Part shown: one piece after another, positions 41,642 to 50,621 of the stretch
Layout: each line of letters opens with the position of its first letter
Position numbering within the stretch: position 1 is the stretch's first letter
Origin: Bradyrhizobium sp. WSM1743
GTDB taxonomy: Bacteria > Pseudomonadota > Alphaproteobacteria > Rhizobiales > Xanthobacteraceae
Reading direction: 5' to 3'
NCBI RefSeq assembly: GCF_000473065.1
Contig: NZ_AXAZ01000045.1
Coordinates: forward strand, 1 to 64,000
DNA length: 64,000 nucleotides
The notes under the pieces: generated by a model
Database searches by the model: none
What the model saw: the letters and a program-made list of their open reading frames with translations, nothing else
What the model was told of the DNA's origin: nothing
Position numbers and translations under genes: made by a program

Positions 41642-42871
41642 ATGACCAAGAATCCATCGCGGCGCGATTTCAGCGCCGGCGCGCTCGCCACCATCGCGGC
41701 ATCCACTTTGCCCGCGCCTTACGTCTGGGCGGCGGAGAAGAAATACGATGCGGGCGCCAGCGACACCGAGATCAAGATCGGGCAGACCGTGCCGCATTCC
41801 GGCCCCGGCTCGCTCTACGGCGTGCTCGGCCGCATCGGCGAAGCCTATTTCCAGATGCTGAACGAGAAGGGCGGCATCAACGGACGCAAGATCAAATTCC
41901 TCACCATGGACGATGCCTACAGCGCGCCGAAATGCGTCGAGGCGACGCGGCGGCTGGTCGAGCAGGAAGAAGTGCTGGCGCTCTACGGCTCGCTCGGCAC
42001 CGCACCGCAGACCGCTGTGCACAAGTACCTGAACTCCAAGGGCGTGCCGCAGCTTCTGCTCAACACCGGCGCATCGAAGTGGAACAACCCGAAAGAGTTC
42101 AAATGGACAATGGCGGGCCTGCCGCTCTATCCGACCGAGGCGCGCATCCTGGCCCGGCACGTCGTTGCCGTGAAGCCCAACGCCAAGATCGGCATCCTCT
42201 ACCAGAACGATGACTTCGGCCGCGACTTCTTAGGGCCGTTCAAGAAGGTGCTGGCGGATGCCGGCGGCACCGCGCAGGTGATCATGGAGCAGACCTACGA
42301 TCTCACCGAGCCGACCGTCGATTCCCAGCTCATCAACCTCTCCAAGTCGGGCGCCGACGTCTTCTACAACATCTCGACCGGCAAGGCGTCGTCGCAGTCG
42401 ATCCGCAAAGTCGCCGAGCTCGGCTGGAAGCCGCTGCAGCTCTTGTCCGCAGGCTCCACGGGCCGCTCGATCCTCAATGCCGCAGGCCTCGAGAACGCCA
42501 CCGGCATCGTCGCGATCCGCTACAACAAGGAGGTCGGCCTGCCCAAATGGGAGAAGGATCCCGACGTGATGGCGTTCGAGGAACTGCGCAAGAAGTACAC
42601 ACCGGCCATCGACCCCGACAACACCATCGCCTTCGCCGGCTACGGTCAGGCCGTCACCATGGGCGAGATCCTGCGCCGCTGTGGCGACGACCTCACCCGC
42701 GCCAACGTGCTGAAGCAGGCGTCGACGCTGGCGGGCTTCCACTCGCCCTATTTCCTCGACGGCGTCACCTACAGCTACACGCCCGAGAACTACACGCCGA
42801 TGAAGACGCTGTTCATCTCCACCTTCTCCGGCAAGGACTGGGACATCTCCGACAAGCCGATGTCGGAGTAG
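41642..42871 (+). CDS. Branched-chain amino acid-type ABC transporter substrate-binding protein
   Basis: 409 residues. The export signal MTKNPSRRDFSAGALATIAAS has a twin-arginine-like SRRDFS. The Leu/Ile/Val-binding fold follows: IKIGQTVPHSGPGSLYGVLGRIGEAYFQMLNEKGGINGRKI, RRLVEQEEVLALYGSLG, and TLAGFHSPYFLDGVTYSY. ATG 41642 has AGGGAG 9 nt upstream; the 27-codon extension is not protein-like. Rhizobial genomes hold many such proteins for amino acids, amides or aromatic acids. No permease genes are adjacent, so it is an orphan. Convergent with the amidohydrolase. Confidence 0.92.
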   Translation: MTKNPSRRDFSAGALATIAASTLPAPYVWAAEKKYDAGASDTEIKIGQTVPHSGPGSLYGVLGRIGEAYFQMLNEKGGINGRKIKFLTMDDAYSAPKCVEATRRLVEQEEVLALYGSLGTAPQTAVHKYLNSKGVPQLLLNTGASKWNNPKEFKWTMAGLPLYPTEARILARHVVAVKPNAKIGILYQNDDFGRDFLGPFKKVLADAGGTAQVIMEQTYDLTEPTVDSQLINLSKSGADVFYNISTGKASSQSIRKVAELGWKPLQLLSAGSTGRSILNAAGLENATGIVAIRYNKEVGLPKWEKDPDVMAFEELRKKYTPAIDPDNTIAFAGYGQAVTMGEILRRCGDDLTRANVLKQASTLAGFHSPYFLDGVTYSYTPENYTPMKTLFISTFSGKDWDISDKPMSE

Positions 42872-42890
42872 GGCTCCGCCGTTGCTTCCC

Positions 42891-42912
42891 CTCTCCTGCT
42901 CTGCCAGGAGAG
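42891..42912. terminator. Bidirectional hairpin between convergent genes
   Basis: CTCTCCTG (42891-42898) and CAGGAGAG (42905-42912) with a 6-nt loop, 20 bp after the binding-protein gene and 25 bp before the end of the amidohydrolase gene. No long T-run, so strength is uncertain. Confidence 0.5.
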
Positions 42913-42936
42913 GCAGGAGTATGCCGGCGCTTCGCG

Positions 42937-43788
42937 CTAACCTGCGATAGCCAGCCGATACGCCCGCGCCGCATTCACACCAAAAGCCTTGTCCCGCACC
43001 TGCGGGCCAAGCCTCGCCAGGCAGGCTTCCAGCGCGCGCTTGATCTCGCCGTAGCTTCCCGCAAGCAGGCACACTGGCCAGTCCGAGCCGAAGATCAGCC
43101 TGTCCTCGCCGAAACAGCTTGCGGCATGCGCGACGAACGGAAACAGCCGTTCCGCATCCCAGTCATTCCAGACCGCCTCGGTCGCGACCCCTGAGATCTT
43201 GCACCAGACATTGCCGCAAGCAGCTAGTGCGGCGATGCGGTCAGCCCATTCGTCGCTTCCACCGGCGGCGATTGGCGGCTTGGCGGCGTGGTCGAGCACG
43301 AAGCGCGCTTGCGGAAAGGCCTGCGCGGTTGCGATCGCCGCCGGCAGCTCGCGGGCACGAACAAGCAAATCGTAAGCGAGCTCGCGGGCGAATACAGCCG
43401 TGAGGCCGCGCTGGACGTCCTCGCGCAGCAGCCAATCGGGATCGGCCTCGTCGTGGACCTGGTGGCGGATGCCGACCAGCTTGCCGCCGCCCGGCAAGGC
43501 GCGCAGCCGATCGAGTGTTTCGCCGAGGTCGCCGTCGGTCAGATCGGCCCAGCCGACGACGCCAATCACCGAGGGCGTCGCATGCGCGATGCGCAAGAAT
43601 TCCTCTGTCTCCTCCAGCGCGGAGCGGCACTGCACCACGATGCTGGCATCGACGCCGTTTGCTTTCAGCAATGGCGCGAGATCGGCAGGACCGAAGGCGC
43701 GACGGATCGGCGCGAGCTCGTCCGCCGCCATCCAGGGATAATCGGCGCGCGCCGGATCCCAGAAATGCTGGTGGCTGTCGATGATCAT
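42937..43788 (-). CDS. Amidohydrolase-family lactonase-like enzyme, last gene of the sugar operon
   Basis: 283 residues, TIM-barrel amidohydrolase of the COG3618 type that includes L-fuconolactonase and 2-pyrone-4,6-dicarboxylate lactonase. Metal ligands: HQH in MIIDSHQHFWDPARADYPW, a central GIRHQVHDE, VLDHAAKPPI and the terminal Asp in IFGSDWPVCLL. ATG 43788 lies 4 bp after the aldo/keto reductase stop codon; AAGGGC between the two serves as ribosome site. Context suggests hydrolysis of an aldonolactone made by that reductase. Which sugar is not shown. Confidence 0.88.
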   Translation of the reverse strand: MIIDSHQHFWDPARADYPWMAADELAPIRRAFGPADLAPLLKANGVDASIVVQCRSALEETEEFLRIAHATPSVIGVVGWADLTDGDLGETLDRLRALPGGGKLVGIRHQVHDEADPDWLLREDVQRGLTAVFARELAYDLLVRARELPAAIATAQAFPQARFVLDHAAKPPIAAGGSDEWADRIAALAACGNVWCKISGVATEAVWNDWDAERLFPFVAHAASCFGEDRLIFGSDWPVCLLAGSYGEIKRALEACLARLGPQVRDKAFGVNAARAYRLAIAG

Positions 43789-43792
43789 GCCC

Positions 43793-44770
43793 TTACGCTC
43801 CGCCGGGAAGTGGCGCCCGCGCATCGACGAGCTTTCGTGCACGCAACTCCTGCCAGAACGCGGCGGGCACCGCCTTCTCCGACATCGCGATGTTGTCGGC
43901 GACTTCCGCGGCATTGCGCGCCCCAAGCACGGCGACCGTCACCGCCGGATGCGCCATGCAGAACTGCAGCGCGGCGGCTTTCAGCTCCGTGTCGTGGCTG
44001 CGGCAGAGTTCATCGAGCTCCAGCGCACGCGCAACGAGCGCCGCATCGGCATCCTGATAGTTGAATTTTGCCCCAGTTCGCGGATTGGCCAGGATGCCGC
44101 TATTGTAGATGCCGCCGAGCAGGATGCCGATGTTCCTGGCCTGGCAGAGTGGAAACAGCACCTCCAGCGCGCCCTGGTCGAGCAGCGTGTAGCGCCCGGC
44201 GAGCAGGAAGCCGTCGACCGGCACGGCTTCGGCAAAGCGAACCATCATCTCCGATTGGTTCATGCCGGCGCCGATTGCCTTGACCGTGCCGCCCTCACGC
44301 AACCGCTGGAGCGCGCGGAAGGCGCCGGCGACGGCATCGTCATAATGGTCATCGGGATCATGCACGAGCAGGACGTCGACGCGGTCGAGCCCAAGGCGCT
44401 CCAGGCTCTCCTCGACCGATCGCATCACGCCGTCATAGCTGAAATCGAACACCGGCCGCTCGCGCGGTGTGCCCTTGTAGTGCTCATCCTCGGCAGCAGC
44501 GCCGTCCGGTGCGCGCAGCAGACGGCCGACCTTGGTCGAGATGGCGTAGGAGTCCCGCTTCTGTTGCCGCAGGAATGCACCAACCCGCCGCTCCGCGAGG
44601 CCAAAGCCGTAGAGCGGCGCGGTATCGAAGAAGCGGATTCCGGCCGACCAGGCACGTGCGAGCGTCGCTTCTGCATCGGCATCGCTGACGGGGGTGAACA
44701 ATCCGCCGAGTGGAGCGGAGCCGAGGCCGATTGAGGTGACGTCGAGAGGGCCGAGCCGCGAGCGTTTCAT
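43793..44770 (-). CDS. Aldo/keto reductase, probable aldose 1-dehydrogenase
   Basis: 325 residues, NAD(P)-dependent (beta/alpha)8 barrel. GSAPLGGLFTPVSDADAEATLARAWSAGIRFFDTAPLYGFGLAERRVG includes the catalytic Asp-Tyr pair, and ISTKVGRLL has the catalytic Lys. The sequence is of the D-threo-aldose/L-fucose dehydrogenase branch, which oxidises sugars at C1 to lactones. I chose ATG 44770 (TAAGG 8 nt upstream); ATG 44776 is two codons earlier. It precedes the lactonase-like gene directly, giving an oxidation-hydrolysis pair. Separated from the binding-protein gene by a strong hairpin. Confidence 0.88.
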   Translation of the reverse strand: MKRSRLGPLDVTSIGLGSAPLGGLFTPVSDADAEATLARAWSAGIRFFDTAPLYGFGLAERRVGAFLRQQKRDSYAISTKVGRLLRAPDGAAAEDEHYKGTPRERPVFDFSYDGVMRSVEESLERLGLDRVDVLLVHDPDDHYDDAVAGAFRALQRLREGGTVKAIGAGMNQSEMMVRFAEAVPVDGFLLAGRYTLLDQGALEVLFPLCQARNIGILLGGIYNSGILANPRTGAKFNYQDADAALVARALELDELCRSHDTELKAAALQFCMAHPAVTVAVLGARNAAEVADNIAMSEKAVPAAFWQELRARKLVDARAPLPGGA

Positions 44771-44816
44771 TCCCATTGCCTTACAACATTCTTCATTCCG
44801 ACAGTCCAAAGATCAT

Positions 44817-44849
44817 CTCCCCCGCTCGCGGAAACCGCAAGCGGGGGAG
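44817..44849 (-). terminator. Intercistronic hairpin after the sugar-binding protein gene
   Basis: CTCCCCCGCT-c-GCGG-aaa-CCGC-a-AGCGGGGGAG: a 14-bp stem with a 3-nt loop, 31 bp after the binding-protein stop on the minus strand. No T-run, so it may partly terminate or protect the upstream mRNA. Confidence 0.7.
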
Positions 44850-44879
44850 GCACGCAGGAGCACGGGGCTGGCGGCGCTC

Positions 44880-45812
44880 CTACTTCAGCATCTGCGCGAC
44901 GTTGTCCTTGGTGACGAGATCGAGGCCGGTGTAGACGATCTCCGGAACCTTCTCGCCCTTCTTGATGGCGAGCAGCGTATCCATCGCCTTCTCACCCATC
45001 TCGAACGGACGCTGGCCGACCAGCGCATTGGCATAGCCGTCACGCAGCAATTCCAGCTGCATCTTCAGCGTATCGGCGACAACCAGCGTGAACTTTCCGG
45101 AATCGATGTCCTTCTTGTTCCTGCTCGCGAAGGCCTTGAAGCCTTCCGGCGCGAACATTGGCCAGCCGCCGATGGGAACGATGGCGGCGAGGTCGGGCGT
45201 TGCCGTGCGCATGTCCGTCATCTGCTGGACCGCCAGCGCAGGATCGTCGTTGCAGAACGTCGGCGAGCCCGCGACCTCGGTCCATTTCGAGCCTTTCAGC
45301 GCCTCGCGCACGCCGTCGACGCGCTCGGCGAGGTTCTTGGCACCGGGGCCGCCCGAAACCATCGCGTATTTGCCGCCGTCGGGCCGCATTTTCAGCAATT
45401 GCTTGCCGAGGGCCAGGCCGAACTCCTTGTTGTTGGTGCCGATATAGGCGATGCGCTTGGAGCCCGGGGCATCGGCATCGAAGGTGATGACGGGGATGCC
45501 GGCCGCGGTTGCCGCCTCGATCGACTTGGTCATGGCCGCGACGTCGGCGACCGAGATCGCGAGGCCGTCGACCTTCTGGGTGATGAAGTCCTGGATGATC
45601 TGGGCCTGCGTCGCCGGCTCATGCTCCACCGGTCCCTTGTAGATGCACTCGATGTTGCCGAGCTCCTTGGCGCGCTTCTGGCAGCCGTCGCGCGCGAAGT
45701 CGAAGAACGGATTGTTCATCGCCTTGGGCACGATGACGAAGCGGTAGTTCGCCGCGAACGCCGGTGTCGCCATCATTGCGACGGCTAGACCGGCAAGAAG
45801 AAGTTTCCTCAT
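44880..45812 (-). CDS. Sugar ABC transporter periplasmic substrate-binding protein
   Basis: 310 residues. The signal peptide is MRKLLLAGLAVAMMATPAFAA, preceded by a strong GGAGGAG ribosome site for ATG 45812. The ribose/xylose-type type I binding fold follows: YRFVIVPKAMNNPFFDFARDGCQKRA, IIQDFITQKVDGLAISVAD, GIPVITFDADAPGSKRIAYIGTNN. It delivers a pentose or related sugar to the permease encoded just upstream. The order ATPase-permease-binding protein, all after xylAB, makes D-xylose a reasonable substrate; binding specificity cannot be read directly. Confidence 0.92.
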   Translation of the reverse strand: MRKLLLAGLAVAMMATPAFAANYRFVIVPKAMNNPFFDFARDGCQKRAKELGNIECIYKGPVEHEPATQAQIIQDFITQKVDGLAISVADVAAMTKSIEAATAAGIPVITFDADAPGSKRIAYIGTNNKEFGLALGKQLLKMRPDGGKYAMVSGGPGAKNLAERVDGVREALKGSKWTEVAGSPTFCNDDPALAVQQMTDMRTATPDLAAIVPIGGWPMFAPEGFKAFASRNKKDIDSGKFTLVVADTLKMQLELLRDGYANALVGQRPFEMGEKAMDTLLAIKKGEKVPEIVYTGLDLVTKDNVAQMLK

Positions 45813-45908
45813 TGTCTCCTCCACCTTCTCTTGCGCCTATCCTCTCTGAGATTGGTCCGGGAAGCGGACAGGCGGCATGTTCGTTGCCTTCCCGAAAACG
45901 ACGTCACG

Positions 45909-46991
45909 TCAGGTCATCCGCGAGCGGATGCGATCGACCAGCACGGCCAGGATGATGATCACGCCCACCAGCGTCTGCTGCCAGTAGGAGGAGACCTGCG
46001 CCAGCACGAGACCGTTGCGGATCACCTCAAGCAGCACGCAGCCGACGATGGCGCCTAACGGGCCGCCGATGCCGCCGGCGAGATTGGCACCGCCGATCAC
46101 GGCCGCTGCGATCACGTTGAGCTCGTAGGACGTCGCCATGTTCGCCGGCGCCGATCCCAGCCAGCCGGAGATGATGATGCCCTGCAAGCCCGCGGCGAGC
46201 GCGCAGATCACATAGACCTCGATCTTCACCCGCACCACAGGAATGCCGGTCAGCTCCGCCGCCTTCTCGTTGCCGCCGAGCGCGAAGACATGACGGCCGA
46301 AGGACGTGTGGTGCAGCACCACCGCCATCGTCAATGCAAGGATCATGAGATAGATGAACGGCACGGGCACGCCCAGCACGTCGCCCGAGGTGAGCGCATA
46401 GAAATAATCGGCATCCGGGCCGCCCGGAAAACTGCCGCGACCATTGGAGACGACATAGCCGAGCCCGCGCACGATCGAGAGCATGCCGAGCGTGGTGACG
46501 AAGGGGGACAGGCCGAGCACGGCGATGCAGAAGCCGTTGACGAGGCCGGCGATCAGCGCGACGCCGAGGCCGGCGAGGATCGAGACCAGCAGGATCAGGC
46601 CGGGCACATTGGCCAGCACCGTCTTGCCGTCGGCGGCCATATGCACGAACAACGAGGCGCCGAGCCCGCCCGGCGTCGACAGCTCGGTCATAACCATCGA
46701 GGTGATCATGGCGGAGAAGCACATCATCGAGCCGACCGAGAGGTCGATGCCGCCGGTGATGATGACGAAAGTGACGCCGAGCGTGGCGATGGCGATGAAG
46801 GAGAAATTCTTCGCCACGTTCTGCATGTTGCCTTCGGTGAAGAAGTACGGGCTGGCGAAATGCATGATCACCAGCAGCACCGCCAGCGCCAGCAGGACGT
46901 AGCCGGTCTGCGAGGCGAAGATGCCGCGCTGCCACCATCTGATCTTGCCGACGTTGGAGAACGTGATCGGGGATTCCATGGGCATAGCCAT
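45909..46991 (-). CDS. Sugar ABC transporter permease (RbsC/XylH type)
   Basis: 360 residues, about ten membrane helices. Typical segments: FSFIAIATLGVTFVIITGGIDLSVGSMM, GLVNGFCIAVLGLSPFVTTLGMLSIVRGLGYV, and GGNEKAAELTGIPVVRVKIEVYVICALAAGLQGII, the coupling loop that meets the ATPase. Its ATG at 46991 shares one base with the stop of the ATPase gene (TGATG), so translation is coupled. It forms a homodimeric pore for the binding protein encoded downstream. Confidence 0.93.
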   Translation of the reverse strand: MAMPMESPITFSNVGKIRWWQRGIFASQTGYVLLALAVLLVIMHFASPYFFTEGNMQNVAKNFSFIAIATLGVTFVIITGGIDLSVGSMMCFSAMITSMVMTELSTPGGLGASLFVHMAADGKTVLANVPGLILLVSILAGLGVALIAGLVNGFCIAVLGLSPFVTTLGMLSIVRGLGYVVSNGRGSFPGGPDADYFYALTSGDVLGVPVPFIYLMILALTMAVVLHHTSFGRHVFALGGNEKAAELTGIPVVRVKIEVYVICALAAGLQGIIISGWLGSAPANMATSYELNVIAAAVIGGANLAGGIGGPLGAIVGCVLLEVIRNGLVLAQVSSYWQQTLVGVIIILAVLVDRIRSRMT

Positions 46992-47749
46992 CACGCCGCC
47001 TCCTTCGCGCCGGTGATGAGGGCGGTGACTTCCTCCGGCGAGGTCTCGTGGATCGGCTTGTCGGCCCGCTTCTCGCCGCGCCGCATGACGACGACGCGGT
47101 CGCACACCGCGAACACGTCCGGCATGCGGTGCGAGATCAGCATGACCGCGACGCCCTGCTCCTTCAGCCGGTGGATCAAACCGAGCACCTGCTCGACCTG
47201 GCGCACCGAGATCGCCGCGGTCGGCTCGTCCATCATCACCAGCCGCGCATTGGAGAGCCGGGTCCGCGCGATCGCGACCGCCTGTCGCTGGCCGCCCGAC
47301 ATCTGCTTGACGAGATCGTCGGGGCGCGTCTCCGAACGCAGCTCGCCGAACAGCTCCAGCGCACGCGCCGCCATCGATTTGTGGTCGAGCAATGCGATGG
47401 GTCCAAACCTGCGCTTCAGCTCGCGGCCAAGGAAGACGTTGGCGGCCGCCGTCAGATTGTCCGATAGCGCGAGGTCCTGGTAGACGACCTCGATGCCGAC
47501 GGCGCGGGCATCGACCGGGCGGTTGAAGTGGACCGCGCTGCCGGCAAAGCGGATCTCGCCATGGCTGGGGCGAAAATTGCCGGCGATGATCTTGACCAGC
47601 GTCGACTTGCCCGCGCCGTTGTCGCCCATCAGGCCGACCACCTCGCCAGGGAAGACCTGCAAGTCGACGTCATGCAGCGCACGGATCGCGCCGAACTCCT
47701 TGCCGATCCCGGTGAGCTCGAGGACCGGTGTCGCGTCAGCCTTTGTCAT
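46991..47749 (-). CDS. Sugar ABC transporter ATP-binding protein, single domain
   Basis: 252 residues with one nucleotide-binding domain: Walker A GDNGAGKST (near 43-51), signature MSGGQRQ, Walker B RLVMMDEPTAA, and switch His in LISHRM. Sugar importers of the RbsA/XylG class usually have two fused domains, so this is the shorter FrcA-like form that dimerises. ATG 47749 starts 12 bp after xylA ends. Powers import through the permease overlapped by one base downstream. Confidence 0.93.
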   Translation of the reverse strand: MTKADATPVLELTGIGKEFGAIRALHDVDLQVFPGEVVGLMGDNGAGKSTLVKIIAGNFRPSHGEIRFAGSAVHFNRPVDARAVGIEVVYQDLALSDNLTAAANVFLGRELKRRFGPIALLDHKSMAARALELFGELRSETRPDDLVKQMSGGQRQAVAIARTRLSNARLVMMDEPTAAISVRQVEQVLGLIHRLKEQGVAVMLISHRMPDVFAVCDRVVVMRRGEKRADKPIHETSPEEVTALITGAKEAA

Positions 47750-47761
47750 CAGCGCGCTTCC

Positions 47762-49084
47762 TCAGACATAGCGGTTGACCAGGGATTCCAGATATTCCTG
47801 CCGGCCCGAGCGCGGCTGCGGGTCGAAGCCGGGGGCAAGCGCACGGTCGGCGAGATCGGCGAGCGAACGCTGGCCGGCGAGAATAGCCCTGCCCTCAGGC
47901 CCGGCCCAGCCCTCGTAACGCTTGGTAAGCGGTGTGGTGAGCACGCCGGCGTCGAGCATGTCGGCGGCGGCGAGGAAGGCACGCGCGCAGGCATCCATCG
48001 AGCCGACATGGGCGTGGATGAGATCATCGGGGTCGATCGACTGGCGGCGGATCTTGGCATCGAAATTGAGCCCGCCCGTGGTGAAGCCGCCGCGGTTCAG
48101 GATCTCGTGGAACACCAAGGCGAGTTCCGGCACATTCATCGCGAACTGGTCGGTGTCCCAGCCAAGCAGATCGTCGCCGCGGTTGATGTCGAGCGAGCCG
48201 AAGACACCGAGCGCCTCAGCCAGCGCGACCTCGTGATGGAAGGAGTGGCCGGCGAGGATGGCGTGGTTCTGCTCGATGTTGAGCTTGACGTCGTTGAGGA
48301 GATCGTAGCGCTTGAGGAAGCCGTAGCAGGTGGCTACGTCGAAATCATATTGATGCTTGGTCGGCTCCTTCGGCTTGGGCTCGATCAGGATCGGGCCCTT
48401 GAAACCGATCTTGTGCTTGTGCTCGACGACGAGCGAGACAAAGCGGCCGACCTGGTCGAGCTCGCGCTTGAGATCGGTGTTGAGCAGCGTCTCGTAGCCC
48501 TCGCGGCCGCCCCATAGCACATAGTTCTGGCCGCCGAGCCGGTGCGTCACCTCCAGCGCGGCGCGGACCTGGCCGGCAGCATAGGTGAAGATGTCGGGGT
48601 CCGGATTGGTCGCCGCGCCCGCCATGTAGCGGCGATGCGTGAACAGGTTCGCGGTGCCCCAGAGCAGGCGGACCTTTGCCGAGGCCATCTTCGCTTCGAA
48701 GACATCGGCGATCGCGTTGAGGTTGGCGACAGACTCGCTGAGCGAATCCCCTTCCGGCGCCGCATCGACGTCGTGGAAGGTGAAGAAGGGCACGTCCAGC
48801 AGGCGAAACAGCTCGAAGGCGACATCGGCCTTGGCCCGCGCCATCGCCATCGCGTCAGTGCCGTGGTGCCACGGCCGCAAAAAGGTCTCACCGCCGAAGG
48901 GATCGCCGCCGGGCCAGCAGAACGAATGCCAATAGCACACCGCAAAGCGCAGATGCTCCTCGAGCCGGCGGCCATGCACGAGGCGGTCCTTGTCGTACCA
49001 GCGAAAAGCGGGCGCGTTTTCCGCGTCCTTGCCAGCGAAGGCTATGGGTGCGCTTGCATAGAAGAATTTGGCTGACACGTTCAC
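47762..49084 (-). CDS. xylA: Xylose isomerase
   Basis: 440 residues, group II xylose isomerase converting D-xylose to D-xylulose. Signature segments: [35 protein letters not shown] with the catalytic His, [44 protein letters not shown] (metal Glu, Lys and neighbours), [19 protein letters not shown] and [22 protein letters not shown]. The GTG at 49084 follows directly on the xylB stop (TAG then GTG) with AAGGAG 9 nt upstream. GTG 49078 is a second in-frame option. Full length. Confidence 0.96.
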   Translation of the reverse strand: MNVSAKFFYASAPIAFAGKDAENAPAFRWYDKDRLVHGRRLEEHLRFAVCYWHSFCWPGGDPFGGETFLRPWHHGTDAMAMARAKADVAFELFRLLDVPFFTFHDVDAAPEGDSLSESVANLNAIADVFEAKMASAKVRLLWGTANLFTHRRYMAGAATNPDPDIFTYAAGQVRAALEVTHRLGGQNYVLWGGREGYETLLNTDLKRELDQVGRFVSLVVEHKHKIGFKGPILIEPKPKEPTKHQYDFDVATCYGFLKRYDLLNDVKLNIEQNHAILAGHSFHHEVALAEALGVFGSLDINRGDDLLGWDTDQFAMNVPELALVFHEILNRGGFTTGGLNFDAKIRRQSIDPDDLIHAHVGSMDACARAFLAAADMLDAGVLTTPLTKRYEGWAGPEGRAILAGQRSLADLADRALAPGFDPQPRSGRQEYLESLVNRYV

Positions 49085-50539
49085 CTAAACAGACTCCTTC
49101 AATGCTGGATAAAGCGCGCGCCATCGCCGATAGGCCTCGTCATAGGCCGAAGCGACGGACGGGCGGGGTGTGAAACTGGCGAGCCGCCGCGGGCGCGTGC
49201 AGACATCCGCGGGATCTTCGCCGGTCGCGGCGAGCCGGCCGAGACGCGCAGCGCCGAGCGCGGCGCCCACCTCGCCTTCCTCGACGCGGTGGACGGGCAT
49301 GCCGAGCACGTCGGCGCAGATCTGCGCCCACAGCGGCGATCGCGAGCCGCCGCCGACGAGAGCGACCTCGGCAATCGGCCCACTCGCTACGCTCAGCGCC
49401 GCCAGATTGTCGCGCGCGGCAAAGGCGACGCCTTCGAGCACGGCCTGCACGATCTCGCCGCGCCCGGTCGCACCGCGCAGGTCGACGAAGGCGCCGCTCG
49501 CGGCCGCATCGTTGTGCGGCGTGCGCTCGCCGTCGAGGTAGGGCAGGAATTTGACCGGGCTTGGTCCATCGACGCGCTCGCCAAGCGGCGTCAAGAGCGC
49601 TGCGGCTGGCGTCTCCATCACGCCAGACAGCCAGGCCAGTGAGGCCGCGGCCGACAGCATCACACCCATCTGGTGCCAGAGGCCGGGCAGCGCGTGACAG
49701 AAGGCATGCACGGCTGATGCGGGCGCGGGGGCGAAGCGATCGGTGACGCGGAACAGGACACCCGAGGTTCCCAGCGACAGGAAGGCATCGCCCGGCGCGA
49801 TGGCGCCGAGCCCGATTGCGCTGGCCGCATTGTCGCCGGCGCCGCCCGCGACCACGACATCTTTCGCCATGCCCCAGCGCTGCGCGTAATCAGGCGCGAG
49901 CACCGCGCTCACCGCACTGCCCTCGACGAGGCGCGGCATGTGGTGCAGATCGAGCCCGGTGGCATGCAGTAGCAGGGCCGACCAGCGACGCAGACCGACA
50001 TCCAGCCACATCGTGCCGGCCGCGTCCGACATGTCCTCGACCATCTCGCCGGTGAGACGATAGCGGACATAGGCTTTCGGCAGCAGCACCTTTGCCACGC
50101 GGTCGAAGTTCTTTGGCTCATGCCGCGCCACCCAGAGCAGCTTCGGCGCGGTGAAGCCGGGCATCGCGAGATTGCCGGCGATCGCGTGCAGCGAGGGACA
50201 GCGCCGCTCCAGCGCTGCGCATTCGGACTGCGAGCGACCGTCATTCCAGAGGATGGCCGGACGCAGCGGCCGGCCGTCCTCGCCGAGCAGCGTCGCGCCA
50301 TGCATCTGACCTGACAGCCCGATGCCACGCACCTGCGCGACTTCGCGCGGATGACGGGCGGCGAGATCGTCGATTGCGCCGATCGTCGCATCGACCCAGG
50401 CATCGGGGTCCTGCTCGGACCACAGCGGCGCGGGATGCGACAGCGCAAGCTCGCGCGCCGCGGTCGCGACGACCGCGCCGGCTTCGCTCACGAGCACCGC
50501 TTTCACACCGGATGTGCCGATGTCGATTCCGAGATACAC
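49085..50539 (-). CDS. xylB: Xylulokinase
   Basis: 484 residues of the FGGY carbohydrate kinase family; phosphorylates D-xylulose to xylulose 5-phosphate for the pentose phosphate pathway. Phosphate-1 region MYLGIDIGTSGVKAVLV, substrate segment GLSGQMHGATLL, then LWNDGRSQSE, and in the second domain GGAGDNAASAIGLGAI, SLGTSGVLFRVTD and ALVGGGSRSPLWAQICADVLGMPV. ATG 50539. It is the first enzyme gene after the LacI-type regulator, 82 bp downstream, and its stop abuts xylA. Confidence 0.96.
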   Translation of the reverse strand: MYLGIDIGTSGVKAVLVSEAGAVVATAARELALSHPAPLWSEQDPDAWVDATIGAIDDLAARHPREVAQVRGIGLSGQMHGATLLGEDGRPLRPAILWNDGRSQSECAALERRCPSLHAIAGNLAMPGFTAPKLLWVARHEPKNFDRVAKVLLPKAYVRYRLTGEMVEDMSDAAGTMWLDVGLRRWSALLLHATGLDLHHMPRLVEGSAVSAVLAPDYAQRWGMAKDVVVAGGAGDNAASAIGLGAIAPGDAFLSLGTSGVLFRVTDRFAPAPASAVHAFCHALPGLWHQMGVMLSAAASLAWLSGVMETPAAALLTPLGERVDGPSPVKFLPYLDGERTPHNDAAASGAFVDLRGATGRGEIVQAVLEGVAFAARDNLAALSVASGPIAEVALVGGGSRSPLWAQICADVLGMPVHRVEEGEVGAALGAARLGRLAATGEDPADVCTRPRRLASFTPRPSVASAYDEAYRRWRALYPALKESV

Positions 50540-50621
50540 GTCACCCTCCCTTTTGCCTGCTGCAGTGCGCGATCTTGCGTCGCCTTGCCCCGCAGCGGGC
50601 CTTTTCGAAATCCACCTGCCG

